This document shows, one piece after another, positions 14,072-22,615 of a DNA stretch of 33,686 bases. Positions within the stretch are counted from its first letter, which is position 1. Each line of letters starts with the position of its first letter. The translations under genes were made by a program, and so were the position numbers. A model generated the notes under the pieces. It had not been told where the DNA came from. It was given only the letters and a program-made list of their open reading frames with translations, and made no database searches. Origin of the DNA: CAZGDB01 sp964524705 (GTDB lineage: Bacteria; Pseudomonadota; Gammaproteobacteria; Berkiellales; Berkiellaceae); contig CAZGDB010000020.1 of NCBI GenBank assembly GCA_964524705.1, positions 1-33,686 on the forward strand, in the 5' to 3' direction.

Positions 14072-14926
14072 ATGATTTTCAGTATGACAGGGTTTGCGCA
14101 AGGGGCGTGTATAACAGGTTTAGGGAAGTTGCAGTGGGAAATACGCACGCTCAATAGTCGATATTTAGAGGCACAACTCAAGTTGCCAGAAGTGCTGCGT
14201 CCTTATGAAGGACAGATTCGGGAAGTATTAACCGCACGGTTGCAGCGCGGTAAAGTTGATTTGCAGGTCAGTTTAGAGGCTGCGCAAGCCAGTGCCGCCG
14301 CTTTTGAATTAAATGTGCCATTGGTGCAACAGTTGTTAGGGTTAGAGCAATCTTTAACAACCTTAGCCGCGCGGCCTATGCAATGGGATATGGTTGCTTT
14401 ATTACAATGGCCAGAAGTGTTACGAGGTTCTACAGGTACTTTAGATCCATCAGGTTTTTTAAGTGCGTTGGAGGAAAGCGTGTCTCGATTATTAGACCAA
14501 AGAGCACAAGAAGGCGCGCGTTTACAACAAGTGATTTTTAGAATGTTGGACGGTTTAGAAAGCTGTGTGCAAGGGATTATTAAACAAGTGCCGATTTGGA
14601 ATGCAGGCTTAAAACAGCGTGTGCAAGATCGTTGGGAAAAATGGCAATTGTCTGGAGAGCCCGCAGATGCCGTGTGGACAACCTTGTTGTTGAAAAGTGA
14701 TATACAAGAAGAATGTGATCGTTTAATAGGCCATATTGTTGCAGCACGTACACAATTGGCACAAGGTGGGATGGTGGGCAAACTTTTGGATTTTTTAAGC
14801 CAAGAAATGCTGCGAGAAGCCAATACATTAGGGGTGAAAGTGGCAGCTTTGGAAGGGGTGGAAGCCAGTGTGCAATTAAAAGTCGGTATAGATCAGCTGC
14901 GAGAACAAGCACAAAATTTAGTATAG
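14072..14926 (+). CDS. yicC: YicC family endoribonuclease
   Basis: 284 residues, the family's usual length. The N-terminus (M)IFSMTGFAQG followed by WEIRTLNSRYLE is the YicC_N signature. The C-terminal DUF1732 domain contains SDIQEECDRLIGHI and GKLLDFLSQEMLREANTLG, with conserved Glu and His residues. E. coli YicC is reported to be an RNase acting on small RNAs such as RyhB. It starts the yicC-gmk-rpoZ-spoT run, with gmk 12 bases downstream. There is no recognisable ribosome-binding site before its ATG. Confidence 0.95.
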   Translation: MIFSMTGFAQGACITGLGKLQWEIRTLNSRYLEAQLKLPEVLRPYEGQIREVLTARLQRGKVDLQVSLEAAQASAAAFELNVPLVQQLLGLEQSLTTLAARPMQWDMVALLQWPEVLRGSTGTLDPSGFLSALEESVSRLLDQRAQEGARLQQVIFRMLDGLESCVQGIIKQVPIWNAGLKQRVQDRWEKWQLSGEPADAVWTTLLLKSDIQEECDRLIGHIVAARTQLAQGGMVGKLLDFLSQEMLREANTLGVKVAALEGVEASVQLKVGIDQLREQAQNLV

Positions 14927-14938
14927 GGAGCAACAGCT

Positions 14939-15556
14939 ATGGCAGGTCAACTATTTATCATCAGTGCGCCTTCTGGGGGCGGAAAAACCTCATTAGTGCG
15001 CGCATTGTTAAAAGAACTGCCAAAAGTCAGCGTTGCGGTTTCCTATACGACCCGGCAGCCACGCCCAGGAGATCGGGAAGGGATTGATTACTATTTTGTG
15101 ACCCCAGAGGTTTTTGAGCAAAAAATTGCAGCAGGAGATTTTTGGGAATATGCGAAAGTATTTGGAAATTGGTATGGCACCCCCCAAAAAGAAGTGCAAG
15201 CACGCCTACAGCAAGATGAAGATGTGATTTTAGAAATTGATTGGCAAGGGGCTGCCCATATTCGTGCGTTAACGCCTTGTTGCAGTATTTTTATTTTGCC
15301 CCCTTCTATGCAAGTTCTAGAAACGCGGTTACGGGCACGACAACAAGATAGTCCTGCGGTGATTACTGGACGTTTAGCTGCTGCACGCACTGAAATAAGT
15401 CATTTCTCTGAATATGACTTTTTGGTGGTCAATGATGTTTTTGAACAAGCTTTTATGGAATTAAAAAGTATTTTTCAGGCGCAACGTTTGCGACAAGTGG
15501 CACAAGCCAGACGCTTATCTCGGTTGTTAGAGGATGTTTTGGGGTATGGGGGCTGA
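14939..15556 (+). CDS. gmk: Guanylate kinase
   Basis: Phosphorylates GMP to GDP with ATP. 205 residues. P-loop APSGGGKTSLV near residues 10-20; GMP-binding residues lie in SYTTRQPRPGDREGIDY and FWEYAKVFGNWYGTP; LEIDWQGA is the Walker-B-like strand. Gly replaces the usual Ala in the P-loop (GGGK for GAGK), a conservative variation. GGGAGC precedes the ATG. It sits just upstream of rpoZ and spoT; GDP and GTP are substrates of the stringent response enzyme encoded there. Confidence 0.97.
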   Translation: MAGQLFIISAPSGGGKTSLVRALLKELPKVSVAVSYTTRQPRPGDREGIDYYFVTPEVFEQKIAAGDFWEYAKVFGNWYGTPQKEVQARLQQDEDVILEIDWQGAAHIRALTPCCSIFILPPSMQVLETRLRARQQDSPAVITGRLAAARTEISHFSEYDFLVVNDVFEQAFMELKSIFQAQRLRQVAQARRLSRLLEDVLGYGG

Positions 15557-15581
15557 AAAACCGTAAATTATCAGGTACACT
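15553..15581 (+). promoter_or_regulatory. Promoter candidate for rpoZ-spoT
   Basis: CTGAAA (15553-15558), a 17-base spacer and TACACT (15576-15581). It overlaps the end of gmk and would give a leader of about 36 bases before rpoZ. Moderate match to consensus. Confidence 0.4.
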
Positions 15582-15623
15582 GACGAAACGAATCGGTGCA
15601 TAGCATCTAACAGGAGTATAATA

Positions 15624-15977
15624 ATGGCACGCGTGACCTCTGAAGATTGTTTACAACAAATTCCTAATTTGTTTGATATTGTGTTAATTGCTGCAAAACG
15701 TGCGCGTCAACTGTCGACAGGTGCAGAAGCACAGTTAGATTGGAATCGTGATAAAGATACGGTAATGGCTTTACGTGAAGTGGCAGCTGGATTAGTTGAT
15801 GAAAATATTTTGAGTGAAAACGTAGAGTTGGCAGCTAAAGACGCCTTGTCTGCACGTCGTGCGAAATTGAGCAAAGAAGTGAATGAAGAAGATTTTGAGA
15901 TGGTGCCTGAAGTCTTGAAGAGCCATACTAGCACGGAAGGTCCAACTGAGACACAAACTGGTACACAGACCGAATAG
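15624..15977 (+). CDS. rpoZ: RNA polymerase omega subunit
   Basis: 117 residues. MARVTSEDCLQQIPNLFDIV and AAKRARQL are the conserved omega helices that wrap the beta' C-terminus and assist polymerase assembly; in E. coli omega also forms a ppGpp site. The body is longer than E. coli omega (about 91) because of an acidic, Thr/Glu/Gln-rich tail (residues about 96-117) of low complexity. AGGAG precedes the ATG. It is 21 bases upstream of spoT. Confidence 0.95.
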   Translation: MARVTSEDCLQQIPNLFDIVLIAAKRARQLSTGAEAQLDWNRDKDTVMALREVAAGLVDENILSENVELAAKDALSARRAKLSKEVNEEDFEMVPEVLKSHTSTEGPTETQTGTQTE

Positions 15978-15998
15978 GCAAGTGCCCAAGGAGGGGAT

Positions 15999-18104
15999 TT
16001 GTTTGCGTATACGGATTTACGAGAAGAGCTAGAGAGTTACCTGACTGAGTCAGAAATTGCGCAGATCTCAGAAGCTTATGCGATTGCCGCTCAGGCGCAC
16101 GAAGGACAATATCGTGCGTCGGGTGAGCCGTATGTTTCCCACCCTTTAGCTGTAGCTAAAATTTTAGCGAGTTTAAAAATGGATGCGGACTGTATTATTG
16201 CAGCCGTGCTTCATGATGTGATTGAAGATACGCCCGTTAATAAAGGTCTGATTGCTGAGAAATTTGGCAATGATGTAGCAGATCTGGTGGATGGCGTTAG
16301 CAAATTAACCCAAATTACTTTTGAAGATAAAGCTAAAGCACAAGCGGAAAATTTTCGTAAAATGATGTGGGCGATGGCCAAAGATATGCGAGTGATCCTC
16401 ATAAAGCTCGCAGACCGCTTGCATAATATGCGGACATTAGGGGCATTACCACGCCCTAAAATTATTCAAAAAGCCAAAGAAACTTTGGAAATTTATGCCC
16501 CCATTGCGCATCGAATGGGGATGAACCAATTTAAAACAGAATTTGAAGATCTCAGTTTTGCGGCTTTGCATCCGTGGCGATATAAAATTTTAAAAGAAGC
16601 CTTACGTAAGACGCGTAAAAACAAACAAAAAACTTTAGTGACGATGGAAAAAGCAGTCCATGCACAGTTAAAAGTATGGGAGATTGTTCCTCATACTATA
16701 GAAATGCGACATAAGAGTTTATATAGCATCTATAAAAAAATGAAAAATAAAGGTTTGGATTTTTCAGATGTGATGGATGTACAAGGTTTTAGAATTATTG
16801 TTCAAGATTTATCGACGTGTTATCGTGCTTTAGGATGTATTCATCAGTTGTATAGACCGCTGGTAGTGCGGTTTAAAGATTATATTGCTATTCCTAAAGC
16901 TAATGGGTATCAATCCTTGCATACAACGATCTTAGGGCCTTTAGCGTTACCTGTAGAGTTTCAAATTCGTACCGTTGAAATGCATGAAATTGCTGAACAA
17001 GGCGTTGCTGCACATTGTTCGTATAAGGGAGTAGGTTTAAAACAAGGTGGTTGGTTTAAAAATTTATTACGTTTAGAAAAAAACACTAAAGATTCTATAG
17101 AGTTTATTGATTCTGTAAAAGTGAATCTGGATGCAGAAGAAGAGATTTATGTGTTTACGCCTGCAGGTAAAATTATTGTATTGCCAGAAGGTGCTTGTGC
17201 TTTAGATTTTGCTTATGCAGTACATACCGATATTGGTCAACATACCGTCGCATGTAAAATTGATCGACAACTTTCACCTTTATCGATGCGTTTGCGTAGT
17301 GGACAAACTGTAGAAATTGTGACAGTAGCAGATGCTCATCCGAGTCCAGCATGGCTTGGGTTTGTGCGTACGGGTAAAGCCCGTATTAAAGTACGACAAT
17401 GGCTTAAAAAACAAATGCATGAAGATGCGGTTGTATTGGGCAAACGTTGGTTTACAGCAGTGCTAGAGAAGTTTCAATTAAATGAAGCTATGAAAACGGA
17501 TTTAGAATGGCATGATTTTTTAGTAAGCCAAGGCTTTAAAAATAAAACTGAACTCTATCGTGATATTGGGTTGGGTAAACGTTTAGCATTGGCAATGGCT
17601 TTACGTTTATTTAAAGAAAATATTTCAGTAGCAGCTCCAGAAGTGATGACCTTAGAAGGTACGGAAGGGTATGTCTTATCTTATGCGACTTGTTGCACCC
17701 CTATTCCAGGAGATGATATTGTTGGGTTAATTCATCCTGGTAGTGGGATTGAGGTGCATCGTCAAGAATGTTCCGTTTGTCACCGTACAGAACGGATCCG
17801 AGAACGACTGATTGGTGTTTCTTGGAGTCCAGATATGGGGCGTGAATTTTTAGTTAAAATAGTGGTGGAAGTAGTCAATGGGCGTGGGGTGTTGGCGCAA
17901 TTGTCAGCAGCTTTTACAGAAGCTCAAGCGAGTATTGTAAATTTAAAAGTAGATGTAGAAGATGGTACGCATCATCTAATTCATTGGGATATTATGGTAA
18001 AAGATACAGAGCATTTAGCACAAATTTTTAAAAGGTTACAGCATTGTGAATGTGTATTACGTGTATCACGGGATATTGTTGAGGCAGGAGGCGGTTCTTT
18101 GTGA
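15999..18104 (+). CDS. spoT: Bifunctional (p)ppGpp synthetase/hydrolase, RelA/SpoT family
   Basis: 701 residues, the SpoT/Rel long form. HD hydrolase domain with His48, HDVIED (His72, Asp73) and LIKLADRLHNMRTLG. The synthetase domain has RHKSLYSIYKKM, MDVQGFRIIV with catalytic Asp, and KANGYQSLHT, then VEFQIRT with the second catalytic acid, so both activities look intact. TGS domain (EEIYVFTPAGKIIVLPEG), a Cys/His-containing conserved region (TCCTPIPGDDIVG) and a C-terminal ACT domain follow. The start is a rare TTG at 15999. AAGGAGG at 15988-15994 lies only 4 bases upstream, and no other start fits the conserved N-terminus. Its TGA overlaps the GTG of ridA. Confidence 0.96.
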   Translation: MFAYTDLREELESYLTESEIAQISEAYAIAAQAHEGQYRASGEPYVSHPLAVAKILASLKMDADCIIAAVLHDVIEDTPVNKGLIAEKFGNDVADLVDGVSKLTQITFEDKAKAQAENFRKMMWAMAKDMRVILIKLADRLHNMRTLGALPRPKIIQKAKETLEIYAPIAHRMGMNQFKTEFEDLSFAALHPWRYKILKEALRKTRKNKQKTLVTMEKAVHAQLKVWEIVPHTIEMRHKSLYSIYKKMKNKGLDFSDVMDVQGFRIIVQDLSTCYRALGCIHQLYRPLVVRFKDYIAIPKANGYQSLHTTILGPLALPVEFQIRTVEMHEIAEQGVAAHCSYKGVGLKQGGWFKNLLRLEKNTKDSIEFIDSVKVNLDAEEEIYVFTPAGKIIVLPEGACALDFAYAVHTDIGQHTVACKIDRQLSPLSMRLRSGQTVEIVTVADAHPSPAWLGFVRTGKARIKVRQWLKKQMHEDAVVLGKRWFTAVLEKFQLNEAMKTDLEWHDFLVSQGFKNKTELYRDIGLGKRLALAMALRLFKENISVAAPEVMTLEGTEGYVLSYATCCTPIPGDDIVGLIHPGSGIEVHRQECSVCHRTERIRERLIGVSWSPDMGREFLVKIVVEVVNGRGVLAQLSAAFTEAQASIVNLKVDVEDGTHHLIHWDIMVKDTEHLAQIFKRLQHCECVLRVSRDIVEAGGGSL

Positions 18105-18478
18105 GCAGTAAAACAGTATTAATGCACCCTACGCTACCCAATATTGGGCCTTATTCATTTGGGGTGAAAGTTGGAGAGTTAGTGTTTTTATCCGGGCAAT
18201 TGGGTTTAGACCCTCAGACCAAAACATTGGTTTTAGGTGGGGTGGAATATCAGTTGCGTCAAATTTTTAAAAATGTTACACAAGGCTTAGGCACACAGGG
18301 TTTAACTTTGGCTAATATTGTCAAAATTACAGTTTACATGACTGATTTAAGTGCTTTTCCAGTCGTCAATACCGTGTTTGCAGAAATTTTGTCCGAACCT
18401 TATCCTGCACGTACGACCATAGAAGTTTCGCGTTTACCGTTGGGAGCTGTGATTGAATTAGATTTTATTGTGTCTTGA
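18101..18478 (+). CDS. ridA: RidA family (YjgF/YER057c/UK114) protein
   Basis: 125 residues. Family members hydrolyse reactive enamine/imine intermediates, such as 2-aminoacrylate from PLP enzymes. IGPYSFGVKVGELVFLSGQLGLDP, shown here only in part as VFLSGQLGLDP, and PARTTIEVSRLPLGA carry the conserved SGQ loop and the catalytic Arg of RidA. GPYSFGV replaces the common GPYSQAV. It starts with GTG at 18101, overlapping the spoT stop by 4 bases, and its own TGA overlaps an upstream TTG of recG. The spoT-ridA-recG order is also known from Pseudomonas. Confidence 0.93.
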   Translation: MSSKTVLMHPTLPNIGPYSFGVKVGELVFLSGQLGLDPQTKTLVLGGVEYQLRQIFKNVTQGLGTQGLTLANIVKITVYMTDLSAFPVVNTVFAEILSEPYPARTTIEVSRLPLGAVIELDFIVS

Positions 18479-18480
18479 GT

Positions 18481-20484
18481 ATGCAATTAAGCGATTCTGT
18501 TACGGTGCTAAAAGGAGTAGGACCTGCAGTTTTTAAAAAACTACAGGTGCTCGAGATTTCTAGCATATTAGATTTATTATATTATGCTCCCCGTGCGTAT
18601 ATAGATTTGACACAATTAACGCCCATGAATGCGCTTAAGCTAGACCAATCGGCTTATGTACAGGGCCAAATTGCATATATTAAAAAAGGCCGTAGAGCAC
18701 AAACTGTGACTATTGAGGATGAGAACGATAGTATAGATTTGGTGTTTTTTCATACTACCTCTTATTTTGAAAAACAATATGTTGCCGGCAGATGGGTCCG
18801 TTGTTATGGTGTGATTCGAGAGGGTAGATGTATGCATCATCCTCGGGTAGATTGGATTGGTTATCCGAAAGCCCCTTTGGCTAAAACTTGGGAAGCCGTA
18901 TATCCTTTAACGCAAGGCATCGGACAGGGAGCTATTCGTCGTTTGGTCAGTCAAGCTTTAGAACAGTATGCCCCTTTTTTAGCACAAGAATGTTTGCCAG
19001 AGACTTTGGTTGCATCATTAGGATTAGTGTCTTTTAAGCAAGCTTTACATTATTTACATTATCCTATGTCTTTACAACAAGTTGCGCAAGCAAAACAACG
19101 TTTTGCTGTACAAGAAATCATCGTCTTCGGTCGACATCATCAGCGTATTCGTGCTGCACAAGCGGCGATCCCTGCCACTGCTTATGTAGAAAATCCCTGG
19201 CGTAAAGATTTTTTAGATCAATTGCCTTTCTCTTTAACAGGCGCTCAAGCTGCTGTAATGGGAGAAATCGAAGCAGATTTAAAAAAACCAGTCGCTATGC
19301 ATCGCCTGTTACAAGGAGATGTAGGCAGCGGTAAAACTTTAGTAGCTTTGTGTGCGGCGTTACCAGTTCTAGCAGCAGGGCACCATGTGGCTTTTTTGGC
19401 ACCTACAGAATTATTAGCCAGACAACAATCCATGGTAGCAGAACAGTGGTTAAAAGCTTTTGGTGTTCAAGTGGTGTTATTAATCGGCAGTCTTGGGGTA
19501 GCTGCAAAACGAGCTGCTTGGAAAGCCTTAGCACAAACTAAAATACCTGTATGTGTGATTGGGACGCATGCGTTGTTACAAGAAGAAGTTATCTTTGGAA
19601 GTTTAGGCTTGGTGATTATTGATGAACAGCATCGTTTTGGGGTCGCCCAGCGTGCACAATTACTTGCTAAAAGTCCAGGACCTATGCCTCATCAATTGAT
19701 GCTCTCTGCAACGCCAATACCGCGTTCATTGGCGATGCAATATTATGGAGATCTTCAGATTTCTACTATTACTGAGAAGCCCCCAGGACGTGTTCCCGTA
19801 GAAACCTATGTCAGCCCACAAGCCAAGATAGCCAAGTGGCTATCCTGGGTATCACGCGTGGTGCAGCAAGGAGGACAAGTGTTTTGGGTGTGTCCTTTGA
19901 TTGACGAAGATCCGGAAAATCCTTGTACCTCTGTAAAATCTCGTTTTGCACAATTACAGGAAACTTTTCCAGAATTATCTATAGGGTTGGTACATGGAGA
20001 TTTGAAAGCTGCAGAAAAACAACAACAAATTGAAAATTTTAGAAATAAAGCAACGCATATCCTCGTTGCAACAACGGTCATTGAAGTGGGGATGGATGTG
20101 CCTGATGCCACTGTAATGGTGATTGAACATCCGGAACAATTTGGGTTGGCACAACTGCATCAGTTAAGGGGTCGTGTGGGTCGTAGTGCCTTGGCAAGTT
20201 ATTGTTTAGGAATATACGCAGAGCCGCTGTCTGAAGATGCAGAAGCGCGTTTAGTGGCCTTTAAACAACATCATGATGGTTTTGATTTAGCGAATACTGA
20301 TTTAGAGTTACGGGGACCTGGAGAACGATTAGGTACTCGGCAATCGGGGGTGTGGGAATATCGATGGACGTCTTTTCGTTTATTAGCAAAATATACCCCA
20401 CATTTAAAACCTTGGTTTGTAAGTTATCCAGCCGCGTTAGTGGTGCCGTTAGAACAACAGACTTTAGCGCCTTTAGAAGCATAA
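18481..20484 (+). CDS. recG: ATP-dependent DNA helicase RecG
   Basis: Remodels stalled replication forks and recombination intermediates. 667 residues from the ATG at 18481; a TTG at 18475 would add two. The N-terminal wedge (OB) domain includes LKGVGPAVFKKL. Helicase motifs: GDVGSGKT (I), APTELLARQQ (Ia), IIDEQHRFGV (II, DEQH), LSATPIPRSL (III), LVATTVIEVGMDVP (V) and QLHQLRGRVGRS (VI). ELRGPGERLGTRQSG is the RecG C-terminal hook. The length is near the usual 690. It closes the yicC to recG run. Confidence 0.97.
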   Translation: MQLSDSVTVLKGVGPAVFKKLQVLEISSILDLLYYAPRAYIDLTQLTPMNALKLDQSAYVQGQIAYIKKGRRAQTVTIEDENDSIDLVFFHTTSYFEKQYVAGRWVRCYGVIREGRCMHHPRVDWIGYPKAPLAKTWEAVYPLTQGIGQGAIRRLVSQALEQYAPFLAQECLPETLVASLGLVSFKQALHYLHYPMSLQQVAQAKQRFAVQEIIVFGRHHQRIRAAQAAIPATAYVENPWRKDFLDQLPFSLTGAQAAVMGEIEADLKKPVAMHRLLQGDVGSGKTLVALCAALPVLAAGHHVAFLAPTELLARQQSMVAEQWLKAFGVQVVLLIGSLGVAAKRAAWKALAQTKIPVCVIGTHALLQEEVIFGSLGLVIIDEQHRFGVAQRAQLLAKSPGPMPHQLMLSATPIPRSLAMQYYGDLQISTITEKPPGRVPVETYVSPQAKIAKWLSWVSRVVQQGGQVFWVCPLIDEDPENPCTSVKSRFAQLQETFPELSIGLVHGDLKAAEKQQQIENFRNKATHILVATTVIEVGMDVPDATVMVIEHPEQFGLAQLHQLRGRVGRSALASYCLGIYAEPLSEDAEARLVAFKQHHDGFDLANTDLELRGPGERLGTRQSGVWEYRWTSFRLLAKYTPHLKPWFVSYPAALVVPLEQQTLAPLEA

Positions 20485-20503
20485 TATTGGGTTGATGGTG
20501 ATG

Positions 20504-20532
20504 AAAAAATAGGGCCTTTGTGTAAAGACCCT
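20504..20532 (-). terminator. Terminator of the orphan gene at 20549-21520
   Basis: AGGGCCTTTG at 20511-20520 pairs with TAAAGACCCT at 20523-20532 around a short GTGT loop, with one internal mismatch. On the minus strand the hairpin is followed by ATTTTTT (20510-20504). On the plus strand the downstream T run is weaker, though it may also slow transcription leaving recG. Confidence 0.75.
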
Positions 20533-20548
20533 GTGGCAAAATAGATTT

Positions 20549-21520
20549 TTATGCTGGACGTACTACAACAGTGTCATTACTATCTGTGCTATCTGAGTCT
20601 GATAGTTCATGTGTTAAGGGCGGTTGTCTGCGGTGTCGTATATTTGTATTCTGTGTAGAGGCTGATGCACCAGCTGCTGTACTAAAGATCATGGTTTCTA
20701 AATGAGAGGGTTCAACTGGGATTGTTTTTTGTGTCAGCAATTGTCCAGCAGGGGCGTTTTGATATTGAGCCCAGAGTGCTTCTCTTTGTGCTTCTGTCCA
20801 TCCGTTTTCCTTATTGTTTATGACGTTTTTGAGACGAGTAGCCAGCTCTTTTGTATAAGCTTCTTCATTCTTAGCTGTAAAGTTTTCCAAGTTAAGCGAA
20901 CTTACTTTTTCTAAGTTTACTAGTATTGTGTGGAGTCGCGTCGTTACAGCATTATTAAAGTTTTTACAGTGTGCAGAAGGGTGCATTTTTGTCATTTTGT
21001 CATCTTCAGTTTTGAAAAAATATACAACACCTGCTAGGCCACCTATGACGGCAGTGATGAGAGGGAAGGGCGCGAGGTTAATGTTGAAGTAAGACTGTAG
21101 GCCTTCTTTGGACATCGTATAAAGGTCGCTGAGTGGGGCATAGATGAGCTGATGACCCAAGGAACTTAATCTTCCAACAATACCGCCAGCAAAACCACCT
21201 AAGAAGAAAGCGCCAGCGCCAGCTATGCCAGAAACGAAGTGCTGTTCCTCTGGATCTCTGTCATTGGGTAGAGTATAGGTTATATTTTTGATTTGAAAGT
21301 TGCCATATAAGCTGCCTAATAAATTTTCAAGATTTGTTAAAATAGCGGGATTATGAGGTTCAGCTTTGTAATTTTTCCCCCCATGTTGATACGCATCTTT
21401 TAGGTCGATCTCAAGATAGTGAATACCTTGTTCTTTTATGGTTTGAATCAGCGTATTGGTTGCTTGTTCATCAAGGAGTATTGTAGTGGTTGCTTTATGA
21501 AAGACAGGGGATTTAGGCAT
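20549..21520 (-). CDS. Uncharacterised protein with two hydrophobic segments and acidic Ser/Asp tail
   Basis: 323 residues, not recognised. Residues 1-90 are soluble, with two segments resembling leucine-rich-repeat or alpha/beta units (IKEQGIHYLEIDLKDA and FQIKNITYTL). A Gly/Ala/Phe-rich hydrophobic hairpin-like segment follows (about 96-118, GAGAFFLGGFAGGIVG), then a second span (about 152-170, PLITAVIGGLAGVVYFF). The remaining C-terminal half is charged and helical (KELATRLKNVINN). The end is polar and basic, then acidic (RHRRQPP followed by SDSDSTDSNDT). No signal peptide. It has its own promoter and terminator, so it is an independent unit between recG and the arginase gene. A membrane-inserting secreted effector is one possibility, inferred from architecture only. 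Confidence 0.8.
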   Translation of the reverse strand: MPKSPVFHKATTTILLDEQATNTLIQTIKEQGIHYLEIDLKDAYQHGGKNYKAEPHNPAILTNLENLLGSLYGNFQIKNITYTLPNDRDPEEQHFVSGIAGAGAFFLGGFAGGIVGRLSSLGHQLIYAPLSDLYTMSKEGLQSYFNINLAPFPLITAVIGGLAGVVYFFKTEDDKMTKMHPSAHCKNFNNAVTTRLHTILVNLEKVSSLNLENFTAKNEEAYTKELATRLKNVINNKENGWTEAQREALWAQYQNAPAGQLLTQKTIPVEPSHLETMIFSTAAGASASTQNTNIRHRRQPPLTHELSDSDSTDSNDTVVVRPA

Positions 21521-21557
21521 CGTTTTTTCCTAGTTGGTGAAGCAGATTGTAGTATGT

Positions 21558-21585
21558 AGTATCCTACTCTTCTTAGTTATGTCAA
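21558..21585 (-). promoter_or_regulatory. Promoter of the orphan gene at 20549-21520
   Basis: Minus strand: consensus -35 TTGACA (21585-21580), a 16-base spacer, and -10 GATACT (21563-21558). The start site would lie about 30 bases before the ATG at 21520. Confidence 0.6.
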
Positions 21586-21627
21586 CGATATTTTTTGTTG
21601 TTAGTGATTTAACTTTTCTGATGCTGC

Positions 21628-21656
21628 TTGAGTTCACTATAGTCACAGGCTACACT
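21628..21656 (+). promoter_or_regulatory. Promoter of arginase-ornithine aminotransferase
   Basis: -35 TTGAGT (21628-21633), a 17-base spacer, and -10 TACACT (21651-21656). Transcription would start near 21663, only 11 bases before the ATG at 21674 or 23 before the one at 21686. Correct spacing and placement. Confidence 0.6.
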
Positions 21657-21673
21657 GCTAGGCATAAGTACCA

Positions 21674-22606
21674 ATGGATGGTGTGATGCAAGATCGACAA
21701 TGGTTTTATCCAGAATTACAGCTTGTTGGGGCAGCATTAGGGTGGGGTGCTCAAAAACGTGCGACTGAAGAAGGGCCGGATGCTTTAAATTTGGCAGATC
21801 TCGCACGGATTCTTTTAGAAAAAGGATTTGTAGCGCCAGATCCTAAAATGATTATTCCAGAATTTAGAGCGAGCCAAGGTTTAGACCCTGATTTTGAATT
21901 ACGATTGAAATGGGTGGCGCATTTTTGTGAAAGGTTAGCTAAAACTTTATTACCTTTGTTTGAACAAGGGGCGCTCCCAGTTGTGGTGGGGGGAGATCAT
22001 AGTGTTGCGATGGGAACCTGGTCAGCACTGGCACATCATTATTCAAAACTCGGTCCTATTGGGTTAATTTGGGTTGATGCACATATGGATGCGCATACGC
22101 GATTGACTACTCCTTCGCAAGCAATTCACGGTATGCCGGTTGCGCACTTATTAGGATATGGGGATCCTGTTTTGAGTCAGTTACTTTCTCCTGTGCCAAA
22201 ATTACAACCTGAACATTTAGCCTATATTGGGGTGCGTAGTTTTGAAGAAGCTGAGGCTGCATTGTTGAAGCAGTTAGGGGTTCGTGTTTACACAATGCAT
22301 GAAGTGCAACAACGGGGATTTGTAGAAGTCTGGCAAGAAGCTTTAGCACATGTGGTCGCAGGGACTGTAGGTTTTGGAGTCAGTATTGATTTAGATGCTT
22401 TCGATCCTGAAGAAGCACCAGGTGTGGGGAGTCCTGAACCGGGGGGATTATGGTTTGAGGATGTGGCACTATCTTGGAGAGGGTTAGCCTTTGAGCCTAG
22501 ACTTAAAGCTATAGAAATAGTAGAGTTTAACCCGACTGTGGATTTAAATCAGCGTACAGCCAAATTGGTTTATCGTTTAGCAGAAGAAATATTTTGTCAA
22601 TTATAA
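21674..22606 (+). CDS. rocF: Arginase family ureohydrolase
   Basis: 310 residues. Hydrolyses arginine to ornithine and urea with a di-manganese centre. The ligands are visible: GGDHSVAMG (His), VDAHMDAH (Asp, His, Asp) and SIDLDAFDPEEAPGVG (two Asp). AVGTPEPGG-type SPEPGG and EIVEFNP complete the arginase pattern. The N-terminal block GAALGWGAQKR...GPDAL is typical of arginase rather than agmatinase. Two in-frame ATGs (21674, 21686) are possible; GGATGG at 21677-21682 may be the ribosome-binding site for the second. Ornithine aminotransferase follows directly, which supports an arginine substrate. Confidence 0.88.
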   Translation: MDGVMQDRQWFYPELQLVGAALGWGAQKRATEEGPDALNLADLARILLEKGFVAPDPKMIIPEFRASQGLDPDFELRLKWVAHFCERLAKTLLPLFEQGALPVVVGGDHSVAMGTWSALAHHYSKLGPIGLIWVDAHMDAHTRLTTPSQAIHGMPVAHLLGYGDPVLSQLLSPVPKLQPEHLAYIGVRSFEEAEAALLKQLGVRVYTMHEVQQRGFVEVWQEALAHVVAGTVGFGVSIDLDAFDPEEAPGVGSPEPGGLWFEDVALSWRGLAFEPRLKAIEIVEFNPTVDLNQRTAKLVYRLAEEIFCQL

Positions 22607-22615
22607 GTGGGATTT

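Noticed and set aside
14203..14823. Long 206-codon open frame antisense to yicC
   Set aside because: Composition is that of a shadow frame, with scattered Cys/Ser/Asn and no domain, and yicC on the other strand is a clear conserved gene.
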